In this document: positions 18,393 to 27,858 of the stretch, in pieces
Position numbering within the stretch: position 1 is the stretch's first letter
How the letters are laid out: each line of letters begins with the position of its first letter
DNA from: an uncultured Bacteroidota bacterium
GTDB taxonomy: Bacteria; Bacteroidota; Bacteroidia; Chitinophagales; Saprospiraceae
Length of the DNA: 64,000 nucleotides
Reading direction: 5' to 3'
Assembly (NCBI GenBank): GCA_902609095.1
Contig: CACLQQ010000001.1
Coordinates: forward strand, 60,751 to 124,750
Program-made: the position numbers and the translations under genes
Notes under the pieces: generated by a model
Told to the model about the DNA's origin: nothing
What the model saw: the letters and a program-made list of their open reading frames with translations, nothing else
Databases searched by the model: none

Positions 18393-19538
18393 ATGTATTT
18401 TGTAGAAGAACCAGTCAGTGTCTTACTCATATTATGCCTGACCGTCTTACTTGCCATCCAAGCAGGTAAAACTAAAATTGGTAAACAACTTGGTGCCGCT
18501 TTACTATCAATCCTATTTACAGCGATTGTTGCCAATATAGGCCTTATACCGTCGGCATCTAATAGTATAGCGTTGTATGATATGATATTCATGTATGTAG
18601 CTCCTATATCCATATTCTACCTCTTACTTGATGTAAACCTGACATCAATCCGAAAAGCTGGGCTACCCATGATCGGATTATTCTTATTAGGTTCTATAGC
18701 AACAGTTGCAGGCATAATGCTCTCATGGTATATCATCAATCCAGCAACTGTATTAGGTGACGATGGACGAATTATCGCAGGCATGCTCACGGGGACCTAT
18801 ACTGGTGGCAGTGTAAACTTCAATGCCATAGGCATCGAGTATGGCTTCCAAGAAAAAGGAGTCTTATATGCTGGGACCATTGCTGTCGATAATGTTGTCA
18901 CTACTCTATGGATTATAGTAACTCTTACGATACCCGCTTTGATGAATCGATTCTGGCAAGGAAATATCAATGCTAAAAAAGAGGATAATATGATTAAATC
19001 TGAAGAACTTACTGAGTCAGGTATAACATTAGAATCTCTTGCTTGGCTATTATTTATCGGTTTAGCAGCCTTCTATGGTTCAGAATTATTATCGACACTG
19101 CTACCTCAGATACCTTCTATTCTGATTCTATCTACCATTGGAATTATATTGGCACAGACTCGATTCATCTCCAATCTAAAAGGAAGTCAAGACTTAGGGC
19201 TCTACTTGGTATTCCTGTTCTTAGCTGTAATTGGAGCTTATTGTGAGTTGAGTGCAGTGGTTAATCTCGGAGAGATTGGAACAACCTTATTATTGTTCAC
19301 GGTAATAGCGGTAATGATTCACGGACTCATCACCATAGGAATCGGTGGATTGATCTATCGCGACTGGCAGATGATAGCAATAGTCAGTCAAGCGAATGTC
19401 GGTGGGGGTACCACGGCCATTGCATTGGCTGAGACCTTTGAGCGTAAGGAACTAGTACTACCAGCCATATTAGTTGGTACGCTTGGTATTGCCATGGGCT
19501 CTTATTTAGGCTTCGGAGTGATCTACTTATTATCATAA
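18393..19538 (+). CDS. DUF819 (YjcL-type) integral membrane protein
   Basis: This 381-residue polytopic membrane protein of the DUF819 family has about ten or eleven hydrophobic helices along its whole length. The family's glycine-rich signatures are present: MLTGTYTGGSVNFNAIG around 130-146 with AGTIAVDNVVTTLW shortly after, and the related inverted-repeat segment SQANVGGGTTAIALAE near 335-350. The twofold arrangement with discontinuous glycine-rich helices resembles secondary transporters, and substrate transport across the inner membrane is the general expectation. The actual substrate is unknown. It is a stand-alone gene between a decayed SUMF1-like gene on the other strand and a decayed VOC gene 14 bases downstream, which may once have been co-transcribed. 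Confidence 0.88.
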   Translation: MYFVEEPVSVLLILCLTVLLAIQAGKTKIGKQLGAALLSILFTAIVANIGLIPSASNSIALYDMIFMYVAPISIFYLLLDVNLTSIRKAGLPMIGLFLLGSIATVAGIMLSWYIINPATVLGDDGRIIAGMLTGTYTGGSVNFNAIGIEYGFQEKGVLYAGTIAVDNVVTTLWIIVTLTIPALMNRFWQGNINAKKEDNMIKSEELTESGITLESLAWLLFIGLAAFYGSELLSTLLPQIPSILILSTIGIILAQTRFISNLKGSQDLGLYLVFLFLAVIGAYCELSAVVNLGEIGTTLLLFTVIAVMIHGLITIGIGGLIYRDWQMIAIVSQANVGGGTTAIALAETFERKELVLPAILVGTLGIAMGSYLGFGVIYLLS

Positions 19539-19552
19539 TAGAACTTAGGAGC

Positions 19553-19936
19553 TTACATCATATCGCGATCGTCTGTGCACATTATGAATGTTGTAAATCC
19601 TTTTACGCGGACATATTGGGACTCACCATAAAACGAGAGGTATAACGAGCAGAGTGAGACTCTTAATAATTGGAGTCCTCTTACTATGGACAATATATAA
19701 TCGAACTTTTTTTCATTTCCAAATCCCCCTTGAGACCATTATATCCTGAGGGTAGAGAACTGAGACACATTGCATTTCAGGTGCACGTTATAGCTGGTCG
19801 GGTAAGTTATCTGAAAACGAAAAATATAGAACCTGAGCTAATCACAAAAGATGAGTATACCAATAAAAAATTCATCCTCTTCAGCGATCCTGATCACTTA
19901 CCTACAGGGTTCTATCAGATACAGATGAAGGTCTAA
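19553..19936 (+). pseudogene. broken VOC (glyoxalase/YaeR-like) gene
   Basis: One continuous reading frame carries a recognisable VOC-superfamily protein of the YaeR/SMU1112c type: LHHIAIVCAHYE, SFYADILGLTIKREV, GQYIIELFF, LRHIAFQV and FFLFSDPDHLP-like segments with the metal-site His and Glu residues. Four in-frame stops (TAA 19643, TGA 19655, TAA 19664, TAA 19667) lie within 27 bases between REV and the GQYIIELF strand, where relatives read roughly VYREERDSYK. No frameshift is present, and no ATG precedes the opening strand. Stop-only damage in an otherwise aligned frame is typical of young decay by substitution. Confidence 0.88.
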
Positions 19937-20016
19937 GTGGATTTGATATATAGGATGTTTCATCAAAGACTGTTTAGATAGAAGTAATTGTTATAAAGAC
20001 TAATAAAAGCTTCATT

Positions 20017-20631
20017 ATGATCTCAAAAGATAAATCAGGCAGATTCCTTTATGTGCTCATTATGTTCATATTATTTACAGCTTGTTCTAAGTGTATATCA
20101 GATCAAGATATAAACCGTCAGGATAGCTTTGCCATATTCAATTTGGTGGATGATCAAACTATAGAAGTCAATGGAGAAATAGAGGATTCTTCATTAGACG
20201 ATTTCAATGAGCTCATCATGAATTATCCTAATATGGAACTGATCAATATTATCGAAATCTTAGGCTCACAAAATGATGACATTAACTTGGCTCTATCTAA
20301 ACAAGTTTATAGCTTGGACATAGATATTCGTCTATTAGATAATGGAGAAATAGCCTCTGGGGAAGTAGATCTTTTCTTGGCTGGAAGAAATAGAAGCAAA
20401 GGTTCCAATACAAGGATACGCGTTCACTCCTGGAGTGATGGGGCAAACCAGGCTTCTTACTTTCATGAAGGAGACCCAGTGCATCAGCCTTACATCAATT
20501 ATTATGTATCCGTTGGATTCTCACAAGAGGAGGCAGAGGACTTTTACTACTTCACCATTAATGCCGCTTCGGCTGAAGATATACACTGGATGACCGATGA
20601 AGAGATCAAGCGCTATACGCTGGTGAATTAA
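20017..20631 (+). CDS. periplasmic lipoprotein of the COG3904 (ClpP/crotonase-like) family
   Basis: This 204-residue lipoprotein (lipobox LFTAC, Cys23) resembles the COG3904 predicted periplasmic proteins, which share the ClpP/crotonase fold. Recognisable pieces are the opening IEVNGEI strand, GEIASGEVDLFLAGRNRS (the usual version has ASGAVDLFLAG), the VHSWSDG block near residue 148 and the C-terminal FTINAASAEDIHWMTDEE. In ClpP-fold proteases a serine and a histidine lie at such strand-helix junctions, and Ser117 and His146 are candidates here. That assignment is inferred, not demonstrated. The frame is intact although both flanking genes are damaged. Confidence 0.75.
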   Translation: MISKDKSGRFLYVLIMFILFTACSKCISDQDINRQDSFAIFNLVDDQTIEVNGEIEDSSLDDFNELIMNYPNMELINIIEILGSQNDDINLALSKQVYSLDIDIRLLDNGEIASGEVDLFLAGRNRSKGSNTRIRVHSWSDGANQASYFHEGDPVHQPYINYYVSVGFSQEEAEDFYYFTINAASAEDIHWMTDEEIKRYTLVN

Positions 20632-20736
20632 GGATTTGCTTCCAATAAATAGGCTATTCTAAAAAGCAACTAACGGCTCTAATTCTCATTGATATATAAT
20701 CAGAATTACCTGCTAAAAAATTATATGCTCTGTAGA

Positions 20737-21153
20737 ATGAATTCTTACGACAAAAACAAAGTTGACATACGACCTATACTCGACTTGGATCTCGCTGATG
20801 GCCTAAAAGCCCCAGAGGAGAAGTTTCAAAATGAAACTTTAAGACCAATATTAAAAATGCAGCATGATCTGATTCGCTGCATGGTCCGCCATTATTTCAA
20901 GAGCAAGAAAAATGTCTTCTCCAAATTGAGTCTCGAGGAGAAGCCTCATTATATCAAGGATAAACTCTTGACAGATAAGATGATAAGGTATCAACTCACC
21001 GGTATGGTCATAGGTATGATGACTCAAGACGAAATCGACTACTACATCTCCAATCAGTCACCTATTAATAAGCGCATCCAATCGTTATTATATCAACGAA
21101 TCATGAGTATAATTGAAACTAAACCTGACATAGATACCAGTTCAAATGAATGA
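20737..21153 (+). CDS. conserved hypothetical protein, Bacteroidota type
   Basis: This 138-residue soluble protein uses the ATG at 20737. The frame extends upstream to 20689, but those 16 residues look unlike the conserved start. Its body has PEEKFQNETLRPILKMQHDLI, KKNVFSKLSLEEK and LTGMVIGMMTQDEIDYY, an all-helical pattern I recognise as a small family common in Bacteroidota, usually without a function. No catalytic motif or export signal is visible. Its stop overlaps by eight bases the start of a decayed Crp/Fnr regulator, so the two probably formed one transcript. Confidence 0.7.
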   Translation: MNSYDKNKVDIRPILDLDLADGLKAPEEKFQNETLRPILKMQHDLIRCMVRHYFKSKKNVFSKLSLEEKPHYIKDKLLTDKMIRYQLTGMVIGMMTQDEIDYYISNQSPINKRIQSLLYQRIMSIIETKPDIDTSSNE

Positions 21154-21681
21154 TATAGAACTGTTGATACATAATATCATCGATCGCAATCTCTGGGAAT
21201 TTGAACTCATCCTGAAGCGGCATGAGCATCTGTAGCATGAAGGAAGCATCGACACAAATCTCTATTATATAGTTAGTGGCAGCATGAGAGTATATATCAG
21301 AGACGATCATGATGAGCATACTATACGATTCGGTTACCAAGGAAATCTCATAACTGCTCTGGACAGTTTCATTACGGGGCAGCCGTCCAGTTTCAATATA
21401 CAGGCCCTGAAAAGAATTGAACTCAAACTAATCAAGAAGACTACTTTTTTGATTTTATTAGATCCCATAAAGATTGGCAGACCACTTGAACTGAAGCACT
21501 CGAACTACTTATTATACAACAGATGGAGCGAGAAAAAGACCTATTGACCTCCTATCCCAAAGTAAGATACCTGAGAGTGTCTGCATGTAGCCCACAGCTA
21601 TTCCTAGAAATCCCAAATAAGTATATAGCAGAGTATTTACGTAAGACTCCAGAAACGTTGTCAAGAATTAAAAAATCTTAA
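21146..21681 (+). pseudogene. broken Crp/Fnr-family transcriptional regulator
   Basis: The start overlaps the preceding gene by eight bases. The frame reads as a cyclic-nucleotide-binding domain of a Bacteroidota Crp/Fnr regulator: YYIVSGSMRVYI, EHTIRFGYQGNLITALDSFITGQPS and IQALKRIELKLI. A TAG at 21233 interrupts the first strand region. Near 21490 the frame shifts by one base into QQMEREKDLLTSYPK, followed by the helix-turn-helix end IPNKYIAEYLRKTPETLSRIKKS, ending at TAA 21679-21681. The two lesions separate ligand-binding and DNA-binding domains, so no working regulator is expected. Confidence 0.9.
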
Positions 21682-21737
21682 TCTCAATCAATATTTAGAA
21701 TTGAGAACTACTCAAGGTTTGTAGTAAAAGGACCAAT

Positions 21738-22282
21738 ATGACAATCGAGACTGACAGATTAATAGCTGAATTAAAAAAAGAACAGAGGTACTCATCAAAG
21801 AAGCTGAGGCACTCAAAGAATTCTCAATAAAGCAACTAAACTGTAAGAGCAGTTATGAGAGTTGGAGTGCATTAGAATGTATGAAGCATCTAAACTTATA
21901 TGGTGACTACTATAGTCCTGAAATAGCAGAGCGAATAAAGACAAGAAAATTCTCCATCGATAGAATCTTTAAATCAGGAATTATAGGAAACTATTTTACC
22001 AAGTCCATGCTACCCAGATTAATCCTAAAAAATAAAACATTCAAGGATAAAAATCCTATTGGGCGTATGCTAAGTAAAAATGCTATTGATAGATTCATCT
22101 CGCAGCAAACTGAGTTTACTAAACTCTTAGATAAATCTAAGTCTGTGAGCCTGAGTAGAACAAAAACTGCCATAAGCATCTCTCAATTTATAAAGCTAAA
22201 ATTAGGAGATAATTTCAGATTCATTGTTGCTCATAATGAGCGTAACCTTGTTCAAGCTAAAACAGCCATAGATAAGTTCTAA
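21738..22282 (+). pseudogene. DinB-family protein with an N-terminal frameshift
   Basis: The ATG at 21738 opens a frame that is lost after about 16 codons at a run of seven A (21773-21779). One extra A would restore TEVLIKEAEALKEFSIKQLN and then SYESWSALECMKHLNLYGDYYSPEI, the hallmark of DinB-superfamily four-helix bundle proteins. The distal part (KSGIIGNYFTK, VSLSRTKTAISISQFIKLKLGDNFRF, AHNERNLVQAK) is intact to the stop at 22282, including the metal-site histidines in the HLNLYGDY and AHNERH-like positions. It follows the broken Crp gene on the same strand. A homopolymer indel could also be a sequencing error, but the neighbouring nonsense mutations favour real decay. Confidence 0.85.
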
Positions 22283-22597
22283 TTATTAATCGTGCCACTT
22301 CATCCTGTATGAGTCTTATAAGTTGTAGCTTTTTTGAATCCGAGAAGCACATTTCCCTGAATCAATGGTCAAGACTAATCTCGAACAATTCTAAACTCAA
22401 AAGATTAATGATCAAATCCTAGTGTGATCTATTTCCTCACCAACCAGTTATGCAATATGCATCTACAGTAATTAAATTATTCCTGATAGCTGTAGAGCAA
22501 TCGCACTTTCGCTTGATTTGCGAAGCCTCATTAAATCGCCGATAAGCTTCTTTTATAGAGAGATAGTCCCGAATTATATTAAAAATCTCATCCCATT
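22283..22597. other. intergenic, nothing recognised
   Basis: About 315 bases with stops in all frames. I see no terminator, no repeat and no promoter that I would defend. Confidence 0.5.
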
Positions 22598-22990
22598 ATG
22601 ACAGAATTCAAACTAATCCTTCTGATCCTAATTAGTATAAGCTTCATACTTATTAGCTCATGCAGAAGCGATCAAGAAATAGAAGAAATATGCATAGGAG
22701 ATATAATTGGATTTTGGGATGTAACTGACTTCGCACCGTTAACCTCTAATTGCCAGGAGCTTACTTCTTACCAGTTTATGACAACTGATCATGATAATAT
22801 TTTATCGGTGACTATAATTAATGAAGATCAAACCTTAAGCGGTTCAGGATCCATAGATGAAGATTGCTAACAACTTTCCTACACAGTACAAGAGGGACAA
22901 ACCATCGAAAGTGGAGATGTCAAGTTTAGTGGAACAACACTTGAGGATGTATCTGGATATGGGTGTATCGTAAACGCCGAAAAGCGATAA
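22598..22990 (+). pseudogene. small lipoprotein gene with a premature stop
   Basis: A lipoprotein signal (LISISFILISSC, Cys22) is followed by ICIGDIIGFWDVTD, VTIINEDQTLSGSGSIDEDC and a TAA at 22868. The same frame then continues with QLSYTVQEGQ, FSGTTLEDVSG and GCIVNAEK. The layout matches short lipocalin-like lipoproteins of Bacteroidota, in which the GSGSIDxDC turn sits in the middle of the barrel, so the stop removes the second half. The exact end is unclear because no clean stop follows the final conserved segment. Confidence 0.6.
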
Positions 22991-23060
22991 TAGACCTTAC
23001 CTTACCTTTTCAAGTGTCGATTTCACTATATTCATATATAGAAACATATAAAATCTGACT

Positions 23061-24698
23061 ATGAAATGGATTCCCTCAATCCTACTATTACTCATCATAT
23101 CGTGTGCTCCTAAAGAGATATCTAAAGTAGATACAGAAAGCACCGAATCCACATTAGGAGAACTTCAACATGGATTTACCCTTAATAAAGCTACTCAAGA
23201 GAAATTTAATGAAGGATTATTGCTCCTCCATAATTTTGAATACGATGATGCCCTAACGGCATTTAGAGAAGCAACGGCTCGAGATAGTACCGAAGTACTG
23301 ACACATTGGGGAGAAGCCATGTGCCACTATAAGGCCCTATGGAGATTACAAAACACAAAAAAAGGCAGAGCAATTTTACAACGATTGGGGACAACAAAAG
23401 ATGAACGTATGGCTTCTATTACTGATCCTGTAGAGCAAGATTTATGGACACTCGTAGAAATCATGTATGGCGAAGGCGAGTTTGATGAAAGGAATATTCA
23501 AATCAAAAATCATCTTGCCAAACTACATGAAGAAATGCCTAATCATCAGGAAATTGCAGCATTCTATGCCCTATCTCTAATCTGGTCTACTGAGGAGTAT
23601 GGCGATGGCAGTGAGGATCTCAGATTAGCTGCATCCATAGCTGATCAAATATTGGAAGTAAATCCTTTACATCCTGGAGCATTGCACTATAAGATTCACG
23701 CTCTTGATGGACCAACATCAGCATATTATGCCCATGCTGCAGCTGATGACTATGCAAAAGTAGCTGCAGATGCAGCTCATGCCCTTCATATGCCGTCTCA
23801 TATCTATCTCGCACTTGGAGAATGGGATGGTGTAGTTAACTCAAATCGTGAATCATATGATGCCAGTGTGGTAAGGATGAATAACTTAGAGCTCAAGGAT
23901 GGAGCCAGAGGCTATCATTCCTATGCTTGGCTACACTATGGATTGTTGCAACAAGGAAAATATGCTGAAGCTGAAGCTTTATTAAAAGATATGCTTACAT
24001 ATGTACCTAAGGATCCTACTAAAGGAGCTCGAGGCTACCTACTGGGTATGCTGAGTAGACAGCTAACTGAACAAGGATCGTTATCGGATAATGTAAATTT
24101 GGATCTCGACATTAAAGTAGACGATATAGGGCTGATAGCTAAATCGGTAAGGAGCTTCTTAAGAGCACAAATTGCTTTTCAGGATAGCAATTTAGCCACC
24201 ATAAGTGAGGAAACCAATTGGTTGATAATACAAAGCGATATGGCTACAGAACAAATCGTAGGTAATGGACTAGCCATGTGTGCGGCTGGAACAAGTAGAT
24301 ACGCTCCTACAGAAAACGCTATCAATAGTGCTAAAGTGATTATCGCACAAATGAAAGCTATGGCTGCCCTTATCAATGGTAAGTCTGATTTATTTGAAAG
24401 CTATATGAAAGAAGCGGTAGCTCTCGAAGATCAAACCAACTATCCGGCAGGGCCGCCGAGGATAACACAACCATCATTCGAACAATATGGAGATTGGCTG
24501 TTGCAACAAGCGAAATATGCTGAGGCACTTGTACAGTACAACTACTCTCTTAAACGTATGCCACGTCGATCGAAGTCGCTTATAGGCAAAATGAAAGCTC
24601 TTCAGAGATTAAACAAAAGGAAAGAAGCCAATCTCGTTCAAAGCGAGCTGAAGAGCATATTATCTCGAGCCGATGAGGCCGTGTTGAAAATGATTTAG
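23061..24698 (+). CDS. TPR-repeat lipoprotein
   Basis: This 545-residue lipoprotein (lipobox LIISC, Cys15) contains tetratricopeptide-like helical repeats. The first repeat is near residues 50-85 (EGLLLLHNFEYDDALTAF), further repeats follow near 190-215 and 290-315 (YGLLQQGKYAEAEALLKDML), and a final pair lies at about 475-520 (WLLQQAKYAEALVQYNY). A conserved HALHMPSHIYLALGEWD block near 240 is characteristic of this family. TPR proteins are scaffolds, so a periplasmic or outer-membrane-anchored assembly role is likely, but no partner can be named. The frame is intact, unlike most genes within 5 kb on either side. The convergent DUF5916 gene ends 70 bases downstream. Confidence 0.85.
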   Translation: MKWIPSILLLLIISCAPKEISKVDTESTESTLGELQHGFTLNKATQEKFNEGLLLLHNFEYDDALTAFREATARDSTEVLTHWGEAMCHYKALWRLQNTKKGRAILQRLGTTKDERMASITDPVEQDLWTLVEIMYGEGEFDERNIQIKNHLAKLHEEMPNHQEIAAFYALSLIWSTEEYGDGSEDLRLAASIADQILEVNPLHPGALHYKIHALDGPTSAYYAHAAADDYAKVAADAAHALHMPSHIYLALGEWDGVVNSNRESYDASVVRMNNLELKDGARGYHSYAWLHYGLLQQGKYAEAEALLKDMLTYVPKDPTKGARGYLLGMLSRQLTEQGSLSDNVNLDLDIKVDDIGLIAKSVRSFLRAQIAFQDSNLATISEETNWLIIQSDMATEQIVGNGLAMCAAGTSRYAPTENAINSAKVIIAQMKAMAALINGKSDLFESYMKEAVALEDQTNYPAGPPRITQPSFEQYGDWLLQQAKYAEALVQYNYSLKRMPRRSKSLIGKMKALQRLNKRKEANLVQSELKSILSRADEAVLKMI

Positions 24699-24768
24699 AT
24701 TAGTAAATCAAGTTCTTCTTAACCTTTGAAAAGTTCTGATTACTTTCTATCTGTTTATGAACAAGATA

Positions 24769-27009
24769 CTAAATATTCAACCAGTAGTTTAATTTCAAAA
24801 CCAAAGTTCGATTCTTTGGGCCCCAAACATCAATCGTATAGTTATCGGTATAAACTATAAAAAGGTCAGAAAGTGGCTTAAATCGCCATTGAAATCGACT
24901 GTTAATATTGAAATTATCTCGTTGAGTATTGTACTGTAAAAAAGTCGTCCAAAACAGGTCTCTATTAAAACTGATTTCCATCTGTGGGCCAATCAGTAAT
25001 AAGGTAGAATTACCAATCTCTCTATCAAAGATTAACTCATTAGCCTCGAATGCAAATCCAAAATTCCCCCATGGCTGACGTCGATAATTAGCCGATGCTG
25101 TAATCTGTCGACGCTCCCCACTGTAAAGCCCTCCTATAGTTCCTCCAATAGTATAGCTAAAGTCTTTTCGCACATCTGATTGGTAATCAATTCCAAACTC
25201 ATTCCACCAATAACCACCAACGGGAAGAGGATTATCAGTAAATGTGAATGGAAATAATAGATATCGGTATACGCGAGCAAATCCAATCTCAATACTACTT
25301 GTATTGGCCATATTCATCTGATACCCCAAGCGTAATCTATAATTGAATAGCCTGTTATCATTACGTTCCCAATCACCAATATTTGTGATCTCAAACCGAT
25401 GTATATTAACCTTTTCGTTTTCTGGAAACAAGGTATAGGTCATCGTACTAAACAGGTGATCATAACCAATTGAGATCACTTTATCTCTGACAGCATCATA
25501 TTGATTGAGTTGCTGTATGAAGGACATGTCATCTGCATAATTTCTACCGATTCCCGCCACATTAGTATACATCCGGAAGTTCGGGGTGCCAAACTGAGCA
25601 ATCAAGTGGTAATAAGCGTTCTCATCAGTCACTCCATCACTATAGGATAAACTATAAGATCCAGCAAAACGATCATATCCATCATTGGATCTATAATCAA
25701 ATTCCAATCCCATATTTCTCATATAGTCATCCCCGATGAATCCATTTCGATAGCCCACTCTATTATGGAAGAAAGCCTTAACTAATGATCTACCAAAGAC
25801 CCTACGAGTCATAGAAAAAGTGCTATAATTGTTACCTGGATCTAAATCATTAGATTTAGTCTGTAAGTTCATTAGGCCAATTCGAGTGTCCTTGGTAAGA
25901 TTACCCGTCAGACGTGCACCATAGAGTATAGGTATGGTGGCTCCATCATCTGTTAATCCAATTTTTCGAGAAAAGAAGGTTCTCATTGGCGGAATCCCAA
26001 AATCTGAAAAGACCTCATTATTTTCCACAAAAAATATCCGTTGTTCTGGAAATCGAATATTTACTGTCGTTAGATTCGTCACCTGTCTATCCACATCTAC
26101 CTGCGAGAAATCTGGATTAATAGTCAAATCAAGATTGAGACTGCTGGTCAGGGCCACCTTGGCATCGAGTCCCGTCTGAAAATTGGTTTCCAAAGGCTCA
26201 TTATTTTGGACATCCTTAAATCCAGAAGTCAGGGTATATGGAATAACTGCGATATTGCTCTGAGACTTCTGTGGTATCTCATCCCAAACTAAAGAGGCAT
26301 TATATCCTAAATCTGGACCAAAAAATTGTTGCGGAACTGGTGTCCATGCATGAAAACTATTGGTTCTGGTTATTACCCTATTAAACTGAACTCCCCATAC
26401 GGGACTATCGGAGTATCTGAGAGAATTGAAAGGAATAGCCATTTCAATAGTGTAATAATCATCAAACACTTCTGTTTCACTCTTCCATATATTATTCCAT
26501 GCCGTATTAAATCCTCCTCCATTGCCACCACTGCGAGTACCGAGATTACCAGAAAGTTCATTATCAAATTGTACGCCTTCTTGATTAGTGGCAAAGGCAT
26601 ACCCATTCGTTCGCTCATTACCAGGATCAAATGATACCATGAATGCTTCTCCATCCCAGAATCCACCATCATCTCTTTTGAGCGAGGTGACGAGATAAGG
26701 TTGCTGCCCATGGCATATTGCTGCCACATAGATGTTGCGATCATCGTAGGTCATCATGACAACAGTCTGATCTCCTTTCTCAACCTGAACGTTATCAAAT
26801 GGATTGATGTAAAAAAAATTTGTAGCTCGCTGAGCAGCCTGCCATACCCCTTCATTCAGGTTTCCATCTACAAGAATGTTCTCTTGAGTCCGATTAATAT
26901 GATACCGATAATCATCCCTAAAGCTAGTACCATCTAACTGTCCAGAGATCGGAACCATTACCAGGTATGCGACGAGCCGAATTACAAAGGTAATAATCGA
27001 TTTTTGCAT
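24769..27009 (-). CDS. DUF5916 outer-membrane protein with CBM9-like N-terminus
   Basis: The frame opens at 27051, but I choose the internal ATG at 27009, which starts directly before the signal segment IITFVIRLVAYLVMVPISGQ. The resulting protein has about 746 residues. After the signal comes a CBM9-like domain (ILVDGNLNEGVWQAA, VVMMTYDDRNIYVAA, DGEAFMVSFDP). The DUF5916 domain follows: NPDFSQVDVDRQVTNLTTVNIRFPEQRIFFVENNEVF is its signature and is complete here. The distal half is made of alternating aromatic strands typical of a beta-barrel and ends in an aromatic-rich LNYWLNI. Outer-membrane location is expected; its cargo is unknown, with carbohydrate or peptide uptake suggested by the CBM9-like part. 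Confidence 0.9.
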   Translation of the reverse strand: MQKSIITFVIRLVAYLVMVPISGQLDGTSFRDDYRYHINRTQENILVDGNLNEGVWQAAQRATNFFYINPFDNVQVEKGDQTVVMMTYDDRNIYVAAICHGQQPYLVTSLKRDDGGFWDGEAFMVSFDPGNERTNGYAFATNQEGVQFDNELSGNLGTRSGGNGGGFNTAWNNIWKSETEVFDDYYTIEMAIPFNSLRYSDSPVWGVQFNRVITRTNSFHAWTPVPQQFFGPDLGYNASLVWDEIPQKSQSNIAVIPYTLTSGFKDVQNNEPLETNFQTGLDAKVALTSSLNLDLTINPDFSQVDVDRQVTNLTTVNIRFPEQRIFFVENNEVFSDFGIPPMRTFFSRKIGLTDDGATIPILYGARLTGNLTKDTRIGLMNLQTKSNDLDPGNNYSTFSMTRRVFGRSLVKAFFHNRVGYRNGFIGDDYMRNMGLEFDYRSNDGYDRFAGSYSLSYSDGVTDENAYYHLIAQFGTPNFRMYTNVAGIGRNYADDMSFIQQLNQYDAVRDKVISIGYDHLFSTMTYTLFPENEKVNIHRFEITNIGDWERNDNRLFNYRLRLGYQMNMANTSSIEIGFARVYRYLLFPFTFTDNPLPVGGYWWNEFGIDYQSDVRKDFSYTIGGTIGGLYSGERRQITASANYRRQPWGNFGFAFEANELIFDREIGNSTLLLIGPQMEISFNRDLFWTTFLQYNTQRDNFNINSRFQWRFKPLSDLFIVYTDNYTIDVWGPKNRTLVLKLNYWLNI

Positions 27010-27051
27010 TGGCCACAAAGATATTACGCTAAAGAAAATTGTGATACCCAA

Positions 27052-27508
27052 GCACTATTAAATTAAAATATTTCACTCAATTGCCTACTAACTGAATTTC
27101 CAATACGCAGCGACTATATAATTCATTATTCTCATAATTTATTTTTTTGTTTCATTTTGGTCTTCAGCAACAATGAAATTTCGCAAGAACGAGATTAGCG
27201 ATCAATTAGGTAATCCAACTCTTGTTATGATGTCTTTGTCGCACTAACCTAAATTTATGCTTTAACAAATTTATGATTCGATCAATAGTAAAAATGCAGC
27301 TTAAGTAGCTCACAACTAAGATATCCGTGAGCCGAACATTCATTCTGCGTATAAACCTGCATTCAACTATATTTATGGAAATGGACTAAGCGGCCTGAAG
27401 TACTCGCACTAATTCTATACGTTCTGGAATGGGGTATTTATTTCTATTAATCTTAGACGATACTCATTTTTAAAAAGAGCATCTAATCAGTAAGTTACCC
27501 GTAATCAA
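27052..27508. other. intergenic, possibly eroded sequence
   Basis: About 450 bases with no frame above 60 codons that I recognise. The part nearest 27050 should hold the promoter of the DUF5916 gene. The remainder lies next to a minus-strand fragment and may be eroded coding sequence. Confidence 0.4.
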
Positions 27509-27793
27509 TTATTTCCAGATAGCCCTCAAAATCAATTTCTTGAACTTTGCAAAAGATGCAAAGAATCCCATGTCATGCATCATTAAAACGACCCTATTAA
27601 AAATATGAATATTAATCATAGTACCGTTGAATGTGGCCCAAGGTGGTGTATTAAATAATATTCCCAAGGAAATATCAGAGTTGAAAAATCTTTGGTGAAA
27701 ATTAATAGCACTACTGAACATTGGAAGGGCAACATCCTGAGAAGGTACGCCTAAACCATAATATCCTAATATTCCAAAAGCTGTTGATGCCGA
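27509..27793 (-). pseudogene. C-terminal fragment of an unidentified protein
   Basis: A minus-strand frame is open for 95 codons from 27793 to the stop at 27509 and reads GYYGLGVPSQDVALPMF, INFHQRFFNSDISLGILF, GTMINIHIFNRVVLMMHDMGFF and KKLILRAIWK. The composition is protein-like, with aromatic residues in strand-like spacing and a basic end, and does not look like a chance frame. There is no convincing start, and it follows the decayed sterol desaturase on the same strand after about 65 bases. I cannot assign a family. It is best described as the surviving end of a gene whose N-terminus is gone. Confidence 0.5.
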
Positions 27794-27858
27794 TTAAGTC
27801 TTTTGACGGAAGTTATAAAGAAATCAAGTGCCGTCTTAAGTCTAAAGAGCTACAACTT

